Notes: generated by a model from the letters alone, not told the origin. Counted from the first letter of the stretch, positions 53,067 to 62,360 are shown. The stretch is DNA of 64,000 nucleotides from Enterovibrio qingdaonensis (GCF_028683135.1 NZ_JAJUBB010000001.1:124001-188000); one strand, 5' to 3'. Numbers and translations: made by a program.

Positions 53067-53304
53067 CCTTCCTCTGTTTGGCAACAATTGCCGAACGCAA
53101 ACACACTGGCCTTAAGCCAACGAAATAATGCGAAAAGGAAAACTCGCAGTAAGTCTAGGGGGAGCGTTGACGTTTCGACATTGCCTCGCCGTTTGAAAAA
53201 CGCATTTGTGTTTCTAAATAGCGGTAGCAGCGATTTATCGGATCCTTTTTTAAGGCAACGCGCGTGACCTGACGTACACGCCCCATAACAACAGGAATGA
53301 AATA

Positions 53305-54642
53305 ATGGAAAAGCAAAGCACTGTTGAACAACCCATAGGTAAGAGTGGCTTTTTGGAACGTTACTTCAAGTTAAGCCAGCACGGTACCTCAGTAAAAAAT
53401 GAACTGATAGGCGGGATCACCACTTTTGCCACCATGGCATACATCATTTTTGTGAACCCTAATATCATGTCAGCATCCGGTATGGATCCGGGCGCGCTCT
53501 TTGTTGCTACCTGTATCGGGGCCGCGATCGGCACGTTAATGATGGGGCTATTCGCTAATTGGCCTGTCGGCCTCGCCCCCGGCATGGGCTTGAATGCATT
53601 CTTCGCATTTACCGTTGTTGGGGAAATGGGGTATAGCTGGCAAGTTGCACTGGGTGCGGTATTTATCTCTGGCGTCATTTTTGTTGGCCTCAGCGTATCG
53701 CGAGTCAGAGAGTGGATTATTAACAGCATCCCCTCCTCCCTTCGCTACGGCATGACCGCTGGTGTTGGCCTGTTTCTCGGCATTATCGGTCTGAAAAGCG
53801 CGGGCATTGTCGTCGGTAGCCAAGCAACGTTAGTCACACTCGGCGACTTCACACAGCCACAGGCAATCCTGGCTGCCGTCTGTTTCTTTATTATCTCAGT
53901 CCTTGCAGTTAAGCAGGTATTTGGTGCGGTACTTATCGGGATCTTTAGTGTCACCTTAATTGGTTTGGGCCTCGATCTTGTTCAATACGGCGGCATATTT
54001 TCTGCACCGCCAAGCATTGCACCTACCTTTTTGGCGATGGACATCGCTGGTGCACTCAACGTCGGTATGATCAGCATCATTTTGGCGTTCCTGTTTGTAA
54101 ACATGTTTGATACCGCAGGCACCCTGATGGGCGTCGCTGAGCGTGCAAACTTAATCAATAAAGAAACAGGAAAAATAGATGGCCTGCCACGAGCATTAAA
54201 AGCAGACAGCATGTCCAGCGTGATTGGTGCCTGCTTTGGTTGTCCTCCAGTGACAAGCTATGTAGAAAGTGCGTCAGGCGTTTCAGCGGGTGCTCGAACA
54301 GGCCTCTCTGCCATTGTCGTTGGCGTATTGTTCTTGGCGGCTGTTTTCCTTGCTCCACTTGCAGGTATGATCCCTGCGTATGCGACGGCAGGTGCACTGA
54401 TTTACGTGGCATTTCTTATGATGAGCAGCATCAAGAACGTCAACTGGGATGACTTTACAGACTCCGTCCCCGCCGCCGTTACTGCATTGATGATGCCGCT
54501 GACTTTCTCTATCTCAAACGGCATTGCACTTGGCTTCATTACCTACACAGTGCTCAAAGCCGGTACAGGAAAGTTCTCTGATATTTCAATCGCTATGTAT
54601 GCGTTGAGCATCCTCTTCGTGTTCAAACTGATTTTGATTTAG
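53305..54642 (+). CDS. Purine permease, AzgA/GhxP type
   Basis: This 445-residue NCS2-like permease has about 12-14 helices. Landmarks are GGITTFATMAYIIFVNP, GPGMGLNAFFAF-type (GLAPGMGLNAFFAF), MFDTAGTLMG and GCFGCPPVTSYVESASG (here ACFGCPPVTSYVESASG), all of the AzgA-like guanine/hypoxanthine/adenine branch. It would import purine bases that can become urate. A terminator follows, so it is probably its own unit, with its own 240-base leader after uraH. Confidence 0.9.
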   Translation: MEKQSTVEQPIGKSGFLERYFKLSQHGTSVKNELIGGITTFATMAYIIFVNPNIMSASGMDPGALFVATCIGAAIGTLMMGLFANWPVGLAPGMGLNAFFAFTVVGEMGYSWQVALGAVFISGVIFVGLSVSRVREWIINSIPSSLRYGMTAGVGLFLGIIGLKSAGIVVGSQATLVTLGDFTQPQAILAAVCFFIISVLAVKQVFGAVLIGIFSVTLIGLGLDLVQYGGIFSAPPSIAPTFLAMDIAGALNVGMISIILAFLFVNMFDTAGTLMGVAERANLINKETGKIDGLPRALKADSMSSVIGACFGCPPVTSYVESASGVSAGARTGLSAIVVGVLFLAAVFLAPLAGMIPAYATAGALIYVAFLMMSSIKNVNWDDFTDSVPAAVTALMMPLTFSISNGIALGFITYTVLKAGTGKFSDISIAMYALSILFVFKLILI

Positions 54643-54654
54643 TTATACACAAGT

Positions 54655-54680
54655 AAAAGGCCCGTAGAGGCCTTTTCTTT
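54655..54680 (+). terminator. Terminator of the AzgA-type permease gene
   Basis: AAAAGGCC and GGCCTTTT form an 8-bp stem with a 6-nt loop, followed by CTTTT. It lies about 12 bases after the stop codon. Confidence 0.85.
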
Positions 54681-54783
54681 TCATTCTAATAATACACATT
54701 TCGTTTTAGGACCAAGGGTAATTCTACATTCACCACCAACACTGCCAATTTAACAGGAAGCACGGCAGTGAGAGGAAGACGTT

Positions 54784-56226
54784 ATGAAACTGCTCTATGA
54801 ATTAAACGAGAAACCGCCGGTAGGATCTATGCTCCTGCTGGCTATTCAACATATGCTTGCATCTATCGGCGGTATTATCGCTGTCCCCCTCATCGTTGGA
54901 ACGGCAATTGGATTGCCAACAGGTGACGTTGTAACATTAATTAATGCTGCTCTGTTTGTATCTGGTGCAATTACCATTGTCCAATGTATCGGATTTGGTC
55001 CTGTCGGCATTCGACTTCCCGTCGTTATGGGCTCTAGCTTTGCCTTTCTAGGCATTGCTATCGGCATCGGTAAAGCAGATGGCGTTTCGGGCATTATGGG
55101 GGCAGCCCTAGTGGGGGCATGTATGGTCATTGTCTCCGCGTTCTTTATGGAGCAAATCCGCAAGCTGTTCCCACCTGTCGTAAGCGGTGTCGTTGTCACC
55201 TTGATTGGCTTAACCATTTTGCCCGTTGCCATGAATTGGGTGGGTGACGCACCTGCTGGCAGCGAACATTTTGCGACATTGCCTAAACTTTTTCTTGCTG
55301 GTATCTCCCTGCTTGTTGTCTTGCTCGTTGCTACCTATGCAAAAGGGTCTGTTGCAGCATCGGCCATTGTGATCGGTTTAGCAGGTGGCTATCTGGTCGC
55401 ACTCAGCATGGGCATGGTGAACATAGAACAAATCGGCAAAGCCAGTTGGTTCTCTGCGCCTGAACCCTTGAAGTTTGGTCTGAGCTTCTCCTGGCCTGCC
55501 ATCATCAGTATGTGTCTGGCCTATATCGTCGTTATTGCCGAAGCGACTGGCGATTTCCTCGCACTTGCCAGCAATTGTCACCGCACCATTTCGGGTAAAG
55601 ATCTGAAGCGTGGATTGTTGGGTGATGGTATCGGCAGTGCAATTGGCTCCTTCTTTGGAGCCATGCCACTGGCATCGTTCAGCCAAAATGTCGGTATCGT
55701 CGGTATTACGGGCGTCGCAAGCCGATTTGTCGTGGGAACAACCGGTGCCTTATTAATTCTTGCGGGTTTATTCCCTAAATTCGGTGCATTGGCAGTTACT
55801 GTGCCTAAACCCGTTTTGGGCGGCGTTGGCTTTATCATGTTCGGCATGATTGCGTATGCGGGTATTCGCATGTTGGTTAAAGCAGCCGACACACGACGCA
55901 ATGCACTGGTCATTTGTGTCTCTCTTGCTGCAGGTCTTGCTGTAACTATCAAACCTTCCCTGCTTCAGCACATGCACCATGATATTGCGCAATTGCTCCA
56001 CTCTGGCATTACCACGGGTACGATTGTTGCCGTTGTATTGAATCTCGTTTTGCCTAAAACGAAAGAAGATATAACGGCAGAAAGGGAGGCTGAAGAGGAA
56101 GAAATGAACAGCGAGCATACTCAACCTCTAAGCGAAGAAACTGCTGATCCCGTTATGGCGAGCAGTGCAACTTCGACTGCCCAAGAAGACGTAGCAAACG
56201 ATCAAGAATCCAAACCCACGCAATAA
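54784..56226 (+). CDS. Urate/xanthine permease, NCS2 family
   Basis: This 480-residue permease of the UraA/XanQ/UacT branch has about 14 helices. Seen motifs are AIQHMLASIGGIIAVPLIVG, GIRLPVVMGSSFAFLG, EATGDFLALASNC and FSQNVGIVGITGVASRFVV. The last two are the substrate-binding NCS2 motifs (E near 245, Q/N motif QNVG). The C-terminal tail is long and acidic (EEEEMNSEH...), absent from most homologs. Position between a purine permease and an 8-oxoguanine deaminase suggests urate or xanthine as substrate. Confidence 0.9.
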   Translation: MKLLYELNEKPPVGSMLLLAIQHMLASIGGIIAVPLIVGTAIGLPTGDVVTLINAALFVSGAITIVQCIGFGPVGIRLPVVMGSSFAFLGIAIGIGKADGVSGIMGAALVGACMVIVSAFFMEQIRKLFPPVVSGVVVTLIGLTILPVAMNWVGDAPAGSEHFATLPKLFLAGISLLVVLLVATYAKGSVAASAIVIGLAGGYLVALSMGMVNIEQIGKASWFSAPEPLKFGLSFSWPAIISMCLAYIVVIAEATGDFLALASNCHRTISGKDLKRGLLGDGIGSAIGSFFGAMPLASFSQNVGIVGITGVASRFVVGTTGALLILAGLFPKFGALAVTVPKPVLGGVGFIMFGMIAYAGIRMLVKAADTRRNALVICVSLAAGLAVTIKPSLLQHMHHDIAQLLHSGITTGTIVAVVLNLVLPKTKEDITAEREAEEEEMNSEHTQPLSEETADPVMASSATSTAQEDVANDQESKPTQ

Positions 56227-56237
56227 TGCATCCCTCT

Positions 56238-56281
56238 ATCGCCCCTTGCTTTCTTCATGAAACTTGGGGCGATTTCTTTTT
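56238..56281 (+). terminator. Terminator between the NCS2 permease and deaminase genes
   Basis: ATCGCCCC and GGGGCGAT pair across a 20-nt loop that itself can form TTTC...GAAA, followed by TTCTTTTT. It lies 11 bases after the permease stop and 18 bases before the next start. Confidence 0.8.
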
Positions 56282-56298
56282 CAGTAAGGACACAAAGT

Positions 56299-57660
56299 AT
56301 GGCAATGACTTGGATTAAACATCCACTCGCAATTTGGACCGGAAATGAAGAAGATGCGGCTGGCGGCATTGTCGTTGATGGAAATACGATTGTTGAAGTG
56401 ATCGGCAAAAACACGATGCCCTCGGTCACTGTTGATGAAACAGTGGACGCCTCAGAGCATGTTGTGCTTCCCGGTTTGGTTAATGCGCATCACCATTTCT
56501 ACCAAACACTGACCCGTGCCTATCCTGATGCATTAGACAAAGAGCTATTCCATTGGCTTAAGGCCCTCTATCCCGTTTGGGCTGGTCTCGATGAAGACAT
56601 GATGCGATTGGGCACTGAGTTAGCCAGCGCAGAGCTGCTACTCTCTGGCTGCACGACGGCATCCGATCATCACTATTTGATCCCGGTTGGTCTCGAACAC
56701 GCTATAGACATACAAGTCGACGCTACACGAAAAATGGGGCTGCGTACGGTACTGACTCGCGGTTCAATGAGTCTTGGTGAAGACCAAGGCGGCTTGCCAC
56801 CACGGCACACCATTCAAACAGAACAAGCCATTATCGATGACAGCCTTCGTCTAATCCGTGAATACCACCAGCCAGAATACGGGGGAATGACGCAAATTGC
56901 GCTCGCGCCGTGCTCACCCTTTTCGGTGACAACGGATCTGATGAAAGAAACAGCACATGTCGCCAGACAGCACAACGTGATGTTACATACACACCTGTGC
57001 GAAACCATCGACGAGGAAAACTTTTGTCTCGAACGCTTTGGTTATCGCCCTGTGGATTATCTCGAAGAGGTCGGTTGGCTTCACGACCGAACGTGGCTGG
57101 CACACGGTATCCATTTTAATGACGAGGAAATTAAGAGGCTCGGTCATGCGGGCATCGGGATCTGCCACTGCCCAAGTTCAAACATGATGCTAGCATCCGG
57201 CATTTGTCGAAACTTGGAACTTGAAGCCGCTGGCGCATCAGTGGGATTAGGTGTAGATGGCTCTGCATCTAATGACGGTTCAAACCTCGTGAATGAACTA
57301 AGAATGGCCACCTATATTCAGCGGCTACGTTATGGTTCTTCAAGCGTTAGTCATCTCGACGCGTTCCGCTGGGCGACGTCAGGTTCAGCGAGAAATATTG
57401 GCCGCAAAGATATAGGCAAACTGTCGAAAGGAATGCTGGCAGATATCGCGATGTTTAAGCTCGACAAAATCCAATTTTCTGGCAGCCATGACCCGCTTGC
57501 AGCACTTGTACTGTGTGGCGCACACCGCGCAGACAGGGTAATGGTCAACGGCGAGTGGCGAGTGAAAGACGGCGAATTAGTAGATATTGATAAGCATGGA
57601 TTGATGATAAAACACAGAGCAGCGGCGAGAAAATTAGCCGAGAAAGCCAGTATTCGATAA
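56299..57660 (+). CDS. 8-oxoguanine deaminase (amidohydrolase)
   Basis: This 453-residue enzyme of the TRZ/ATZ/deaminase branch of the amidohydrolase superfamily converts 8-oxoguanine to urate and ammonia. Metal and catalytic blocks are visible: NAHHHFYQ, DHHYLIP, LHTHLCE, LAHGIHF and GVDGSASNDGSN. HCPSSNMML marks the 8-oxoguanine subgroup rather than guanine deaminase. I start at ATG with AAGGA upstream, 14 codons inside the longest frame. Its product is the substrate of PuuD, encoded in the same cluster. Confidence 0.88.
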   Translation: MAMTWIKHPLAIWTGNEEDAAGGIVVDGNTIVEVIGKNTMPSVTVDETVDASEHVVLPGLVNAHHHFYQTLTRAYPDALDKELFHWLKALYPVWAGLDEDMMRLGTELASAELLLSGCTTASDHHYLIPVGLEHAIDIQVDATRKMGLRTVLTRGSMSLGEDQGGLPPRHTIQTEQAIIDDSLRLIREYHQPEYGGMTQIALAPCSPFSVTTDLMKETAHVARQHNVMLHTHLCETIDEENFCLERFGYRPVDYLEEVGWLHDRTWLAHGIHFNDEEIKRLGHAGIGICHCPSSNMMLASGICRNLELEAAGASVGLGVDGSASNDGSNLVNELRMATYIQRLRYGSSSVSHLDAFRWATSGSARNIGRKDIGKLSKGMLADIAMFKLDKIQFSGSHDPLAALVLCGAHRADRVMVNGEWRVKDGELVDIDKHGLMIKHRAAARKLAEKASIR

Positions 57661-57664
57661 AAAC

Positions 57665-57693
57665 AAAAAAGCCTGCAAATAATGCAGGCTTTT
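57665..57693. terminator. Bidirectional terminator between deaminase and diguanylate cyclase genes
   Basis: AAAAGCCTGCA and TGCAGGCTTTT form an 11-bp stem with a 5-nt loop, with extra A residues before and T residues after. It can end both convergent genes. Confidence 0.92.
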
Positions 57694-57718
57694 CCTTACA
57701 AGTGTTGCTCAGGCAACG

Positions 57719-59032
57719 CTATGCCGCATTAATGTCGCTATCTCTGCGTAACATATCTTTCGTGAAAATTTTGAAATGCGCCTTTTTATCTTTCTTGGCT
57801 TCATACATTGCCAAATCGGCATACTTAACAAGATCATCACTGTTCGTGGAGTCATCCGGTGACATCGCCACACCAATGCTGGTTGAAATATCTATCGAGT
57901 GGCCATCCACCATTGCAGGGGGTTCAAACGCTTTAAGGATTGAAAGGACGACCCCTTCCACATCCTTCGTACTATGAACTTGTCGAACAATGATAACGAA
58001 TTCATCACCACCAAGACGGAATACCGTGTCGCTTGACCGGACAGCTTGAACCAGACGATCTGCCGTTTCTATCAAGATTTGGTCGCCAACATCATGACCT
58101 AATGTGTCATTGATTTTCTTGAATAAATTCAGATCCAAGAACATCACTGCGATTTTGTCACCCGCACGCTCCATCAGCGAAATTGAAGTATCAAGCTCAT
58201 CATAGATGGACATCCTGTTTTTCAAGCCTGTCAATTCGTCGTGGTGTGCTTTGTGCTCTAGCGTTTTTTCCCTATGGTGCACTTTCTCACTCATCCTGTA
58301 GAAGGTCGAAAGCAGGTGCCCCATTTCGTTCTTCTCCAGAACATCCATCACCTGTAAACGCTTACCGTTTTCAACCAGTCGAGTGCTCGAAACCAGCAGT
58401 TGCAACGGAACAAAAAAGTTACGCTGTAAAAAAGAGAGCGTGAATATCGCGAGGCCAATAAAAAACACGATTTCAACTGCCATCAGCGTTGTTATCTTGG
58501 CTCGATTTTCCCTAAAATCCCCTTTTCTCTGTTCTAACAATATCTGCTCAGCACTTGTAAATTCATTGAGATACCGGCGAATATTATCCATATATTGCTT
58601 ACCGATATCTTGCGACACTAGGGCAACTGCCTTTTCTTTTTGACCGTTTTGAACAAATTCTATCGTCTTCGCCATCTCGTCGAACTTTAACGTCATTTCA
58701 TTAGAAATTAACGCGAGTAATTCTTGTTGACTGGGATTGTCTGCCGTCATTTCCTGTAACAGTGATAAGTTCCTTTTCGATTCTGTTATGCCGTTATGGT
58801 AAGGCTCCAAATACGATAAGTTAGATGTGATTAAATAACCACGTTGTCCCGTTTCCACATCTGTCATAGAACTCAACAACGCGTGTGTATGGTCCAACAC
58901 ATCATGAGTGTGAACAACCCAGTTCAGTTTTTCGTCACCAAAGTTTTCCAATCTAAAGGTAAATGCCGAATTGGCTATCGCTCCTACAAATAGGCACAAC
59001 AGTAGCAACGTCAGTTTCAAACGAATGCTCAC
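57719..59032 (-). CDS. Diguanylate cyclase with CHASE3-like sensor
   Basis: This 437-residue protein has two helices (about 5-24 and 184-203) that flank a helical periplasmic sensor resembling CHASE3, a HAMP-like linker, and a GGDEF domain with an intact GGDEF active site (341-345) and upstream RSSD (332-335), a likely product-inhibition site. It should make cyclic di-GMP and influence attachment or motility. The first codons overlap no other gene. It is convergent with the 8-oxoguanine deaminase. Confidence 0.9.
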   Translation of the reverse strand: MSIRLKLTLLLLCLFVGAIANSAFTFRLENFGDEKLNWVVHTHDVLDHTHALLSSMTDVETGQRGYLITSNLSYLEPYHNGITESKRNLSLLQEMTADNPSQQELLALISNEMTLKFDEMAKTIEFVQNGQKEKAVALVSQDIGKQYMDNIRRYLNEFTSAEQILLEQRKGDFRENRAKITTLMAVEIVFFIGLAIFTLSFLQRNFFVPLQLLVSSTRLVENGKRLQVMDVLEKNEMGHLLSTFYRMSEKVHHREKTLEHKAHHDELTGLKNRMSIYDELDTSISLMERAGDKIAVMFLDLNLFKKINDTLGHDVGDQILIETADRLVQAVRSSDTVFRLGGDEFVIIVRQVHSTKDVEGVVLSILKAFEPPAMVDGHSIDISTSIGVAMSPDDSTNSDDLVKYADLAMYEAKKDKKAHFKIFTKDMLRRDSDINAA

Positions 59033-59548
59033 CGCAATCTCTCCCTAATATATCCGACCTTTAGGCGCATCAACATTCTGAAAAAAGCGTTTGATGCCCT
59101 GTCTACACACTTGCACTAACCCATTCAAATTACGTGTCATTCACTCATAAAAACAACGTCCGCAAGAATTTTAAGATTATCAATAAGAGCGTAGAGCAAA
59201 CGAGTGGTTTTACTAAGCGCAACCAATCAAAACCCCAATAAAAATCACAGCATGGTGGTCACTTGATACTTTTGTATCCAGTACGCCATATCGAAAAAAA
59301 ACGACTAATTTTGCGTAATACATCTGCAGAAATTAGACAGATTTTCGTTAGATTCCATGTATCCAAAAAAGATTACATTATGTGTCTTTTTGAAGATGGA
59401 TGTACCAATTTCAGTAGTTTGCTATGTCTTCTTGTTTTGCGGAGCCTGCCGATCTTGTGCTCGGAATTCAGCTATGTTTTAAAAATATTGCGTTCAGGAG
59501 TTGTGCAATACACCTCCTTCCATTTCTAAGCGTATTGAGTCTCAAGTT
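59033..59548. other. Long intergenic region ahead of the arginase gene
   Basis: These 516 bases lie between divergent cyclase and arginase genes. A GGAG...CTCC hairpin with GTG/CAC near 59499-59517 may form in the arginase leader. I see no coding region, riboswitch or ArgR-box that I could name, and ArgR sites would need a search. Confidence 0.5.
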
Positions 59549-60478
59549 ATGAAGAAGCATGGATTAGCAAAATCAATTCAAATAATCGGCGTTCCTGTCG
59601 ATTTAGGTGCCTCTCGAAGAGGTACCGATGGTGGACTATCAGCGGTTCGTATCGCTGGTCTCGGTGAGCAGTTAAAAAACATGGGGTATCACATCTCACA
59701 AGAAGTCGACGTTGCCGTTCCGTCGAAGGAATCTAGACCCGTTGAAACGGGTAATACGATGCGATTTAGAAATGAAATTCTTCAAGTCTGCCAAGACCTC
59801 GCCTTGGTCACAAAAGCAGCGTTAGAACATGGAGATATGCCACTGGTGGTGGGTGGAGACCATTCCATCGCTATGGGGTCTATCTCTGGTATCTCGGACT
59901 ATTACCAAAACCAAAATCAGGATTTAGGACTTGTCTGGTTTGATGCGCATGCGGATATGAATATCCCTGGAATTTCCCCGTCTGGCAACGTTCACGGCAT
60001 GCCTCTTGCTCATTTGCTGGGGTATGGCGACAAAGACTTCACCAGCATCTTAAGCGCAAACACCAAGATAAAACCGGAAAACGTCGCGCTCGTCGGCGTT
60101 AGGGATATCGATGAGAAAGAAAAGGAACTCATCAGACAATCGGGCGTTAAAGTGTACAGCATGCGCGATATCGATGAGCTAGGCATGAGCAGGGTTAGCG
60201 ATGAAATCATTGAAATTGTCACCAAAGACACCGTTGGCTTTCATGTTAGTTTCGATGTAGATGGCTGTGACCCCGAATTTATACCGGGCTCTGGCACACT
60301 GGTACCGGGGGGTGTCACGTATCGCGAAGCACATTTACTCTTAGAAAAGTGCGCTGAAACAGGGCTCATGACGTCCATGGATCTCGTTGAATTAAATCCG
60401 TTTCTTGATAAAGGAAACATCTCGGCGGAAAGAGCGGTTCAACTTGTCTTAAGTGCGTTTGGACGCAGCGTTATTTAA
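59549..60478 (+). CDS. Arginase
   Basis: This 309-residue enzyme of the ureohydrolase family turns arginine into ornithine and urea. The binuclear manganese ligands are visible in VVGGDHSIAMGS, WFDAHADMN and SFDVDGCDPEF. Length and opening (IIGVPVDLGASRRGTDGGLS) fit bacterial RocF-type arginase rather than agmatinase. I start at ATG; an upstream frame of 16 codons is not supported. A terminator-like hairpin follows. No urease gene is in the window. Confidence 0.92.
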   Translation: MKKHGLAKSIQIIGVPVDLGASRRGTDGGLSAVRIAGLGEQLKNMGYHISQEVDVAVPSKESRPVETGNTMRFRNEILQVCQDLALVTKAALEHGDMPLVVGGDHSIAMGSISGISDYYQNQNQDLGLVWFDAHADMNIPGISPSGNVHGMPLAHLLGYGDKDFTSILSANTKIKPENVALVGVRDIDEKEKELIRQSGVKVYSMRDIDELGMSRVSDEIIEIVTKDTVGFHVSFDVDGCDPEFIPGSGTLVPGGVTYREAHLLLEKCAETGLMTSMDLVELNPFLDKGNISAERAVQLVLSAFGRSVI

Positions 60479-60498
60479 GTCACCTTCACATTTATCAT

Positions 60499-60533
60499 AA
60501 GGGGATACGGCGGCACAAAGCCTTCCCCTTTTA
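60499..60533 (+). terminator. Terminator-like hairpin after arginase gene
   Basis: AAGGGGA and TCCCCTT pair across an 18-nt loop with an inner GGC...GCC pairing, followed by TT and AAC. It lies 21 bases after the stop codon. The T tract is short, so the call is moderate. Confidence 0.6.
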
Positions 60534-60692
60534 ACATCTGGTTCTGTACGCAATATTCACCAAGATTTTTAAACGTAGGGAGATTACGCTATTCCCACCG
60601 CAAAAAATTGCCCTATTAATATCTCAATTAAAAGATATTCAATACCCTAACCTTTTGATGTCGTTATTTTCACTTTATTCAGGGACGAATAA

Positions 60693-62219
60693 ATGATGGT
60701 TAAGTGTCGTCTGATCTTTCTACCTTTCTTGATCACGTTTTTCACCGCGATTTCTGGTTATACCTTTTTCCGCTGGTGGTTTGACATCGAACTCAATGCT
60801 GTAACGTTCGATGAAAAGGCATGGGAGCTTTTCATTCCCGCTATCATTTCCATTAGCTCAATCGCTCTCATTACACGTAAACGGTTTCGCGTATTTCGAA
60901 TAAAAGGCGAAGAGCCTTCTATGCTAACCAAGATGTTCTTAGTTCTTGCGCTAGCGATACCTATGGGAATTGCTCAGGCCCTTGTCTCATCTGCCTCATA
61001 CGAACTCGTTAACCTCCGCACTAGCGACGAACTTTTAGCCCACGAATCAGAAAAATTTTTCACCATAGACAGATATCGAGTAAGTCGTAATCAATTTGCG
61101 AGTGACACCGTTTTCAGGGTCAGGGGAAAACACAACGAAGATCTGGCCATCAATCTGTATGTTGCCGTCCCTATCGATTTAGAAAAGAACATTTGGTACG
61201 GCGTCCGTTATTACAAGACGATCAGCAACAAAGGTTCAGATAACGAAAAGCAGGCTGCTTATACAACCTTCATCGATGAGGCGAATGAAAAGTTCAAAGA
61301 ACACGATTACTACGACCATAGTCATTTTAAACTTCTTAGAGACTCTGAACTCTACGATGGTTTTAAGAATGCCATTCTTCAAACGTACCCACTAAAGACC
61401 AACGAAGATTTCTTTATTCTGTACCCGCAAAAAGAAACATTAGCTGACGCGAATGACGAGCTTTACTTCATTTTCTACATCTCTGCTGCCATCGCATTTC
61501 TCGTGGTCGCAATCGTCTCATTCGTATTGAAAACAGATCCTAAAGCATTGGAGCTTTATCAAAGTGGGCAGTTAGATAACAGCGACTTTACAACCCAAAT
61601 CGTTCGTATGCTCACCTTCAGAGCAGGAGTGCCAATCACAACCTTGCTCGTATTGATCTGTTTAGCGGTATACGTAATGGGTGTCTTGAATGGTGTCGAC
61701 TTCATGAATGCGAGCGTGAACGAGCTCATTCCCTACGGAGCAGTGAGAAGAGACTTCGTGCTTAACGGAGAGTATTGGCGGTTAATCACAGCGGCATTTG
61801 CCCACTTTGGTTTGGCCCACATTGCCATGAATCTATTTGTTCTTGGTCTGGGCGGTAAATTCATCGAACCACTCATTGGTAGCATTCGCTTTACGCTACT
61901 TGTTGTCGTATCTGCGGTTGGCTGTACGACCTTGAGTATTTACGTAAACGAAAGCACCTTGAGTGCGGGCAGTTCAGGCATAAATTACGGACTTATCGGT
62001 GCATTAGTCGCAATGCTGATCACAAGAAGATTAAGCAAACAACAAGGTTCTGATGCACTAATGTTAATCGCATTTATCGCCGTATCCACCGTTATCTCTT
62101 TGTTCATGTCAAACGTTGATCATGCGGGTCACTTTGGCGGATTTTTAGGCGGAGCCCTCGTTGGACTTTTTTGTGGTGTCAGAGAGAAAAAGGAAAAGCA
62201 CATTAATGCAGCATTGTGA
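60693..62219 (+). CDS. Rhomboid protease with N-terminal extension
   Basis: This 508-residue inner-membrane serine protease has a rhomboid core in the last 210 residues: AHFGLAHIAMNLFVLGLGGKF and the catalytic GSSG (Ser428) with His480 in DHAGHFGGF. Ahead of it sit two N-terminal helices, a predicted soluble domain of about 150 residues (roughly 115-260) and another helix. This large extension is unlike GlpG and may sense or select substrate. It has AGGGA upstream and is monocistronic. Confidence 0.88.
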   Translation: MMVKCRLIFLPFLITFFTAISGYTFFRWWFDIELNAVTFDEKAWELFIPAIISISSIALITRKRFRVFRIKGEEPSMLTKMFLVLALAIPMGIAQALVSSASYELVNLRTSDELLAHESEKFFTIDRYRVSRNQFASDTVFRVRGKHNEDLAINLYVAVPIDLEKNIWYGVRYYKTISNKGSDNEKQAAYTTFIDEANEKFKEHDYYDHSHFKLLRDSELYDGFKNAILQTYPLKTNEDFFILYPQKETLADANDELYFIFYISAAIAFLVVAIVSFVLKTDPKALELYQSGQLDNSDFTTQIVRMLTFRAGVPITTLLVLICLAVYVMGVLNGVDFMNASVNELIPYGAVRRDFVLNGEYWRLITAAFAHFGLAHIAMNLFVLGLGGKFIEPLIGSIRFTLLVVVSAVGCTTLSIYVNESTLSAGSSGINYGLIGALVAMLITRRLSKQQGSDALMLIAFIAVSTVISLFMSNVDHAGHFGGFLGGALVGLFCGVREKKEKHINAAL

Positions 62220-62274
62220 TGGTAAAACAATCATCCCGATTAGTTGTGAATTAAAACTTACAAACCCCTGACAT

Positions 62275-62359
62275 ATACCGTATTTTGCTCGGTATGGTAC
62301 TCGCCTTCGATACGCATATGCGTTTGTCCCAAAAGCGCATAAATGAGGAGTACCATATC
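62275..62359 (+). promoter_or_regulatory. Possible translation-control leader of the YiaD-like gene
   Basis: GGTATGGTACTC (62291-62302) pairs with GAGTACCATATC (62348-62359) in 12 bp with one G-T, covering part of the GAGGAG ribosome-binding site just before the ATG. A 12-bp palindrome (ACGCATATGCGT) fills the loop. An alternative hairpin ATACCG/CGGTAT (62275-62295) overlaps the first arm, so the two are mutually exclusive. Pairing is seen; regulation is inferred. Confidence 0.5.
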
Positions 62360-62360
62360 A

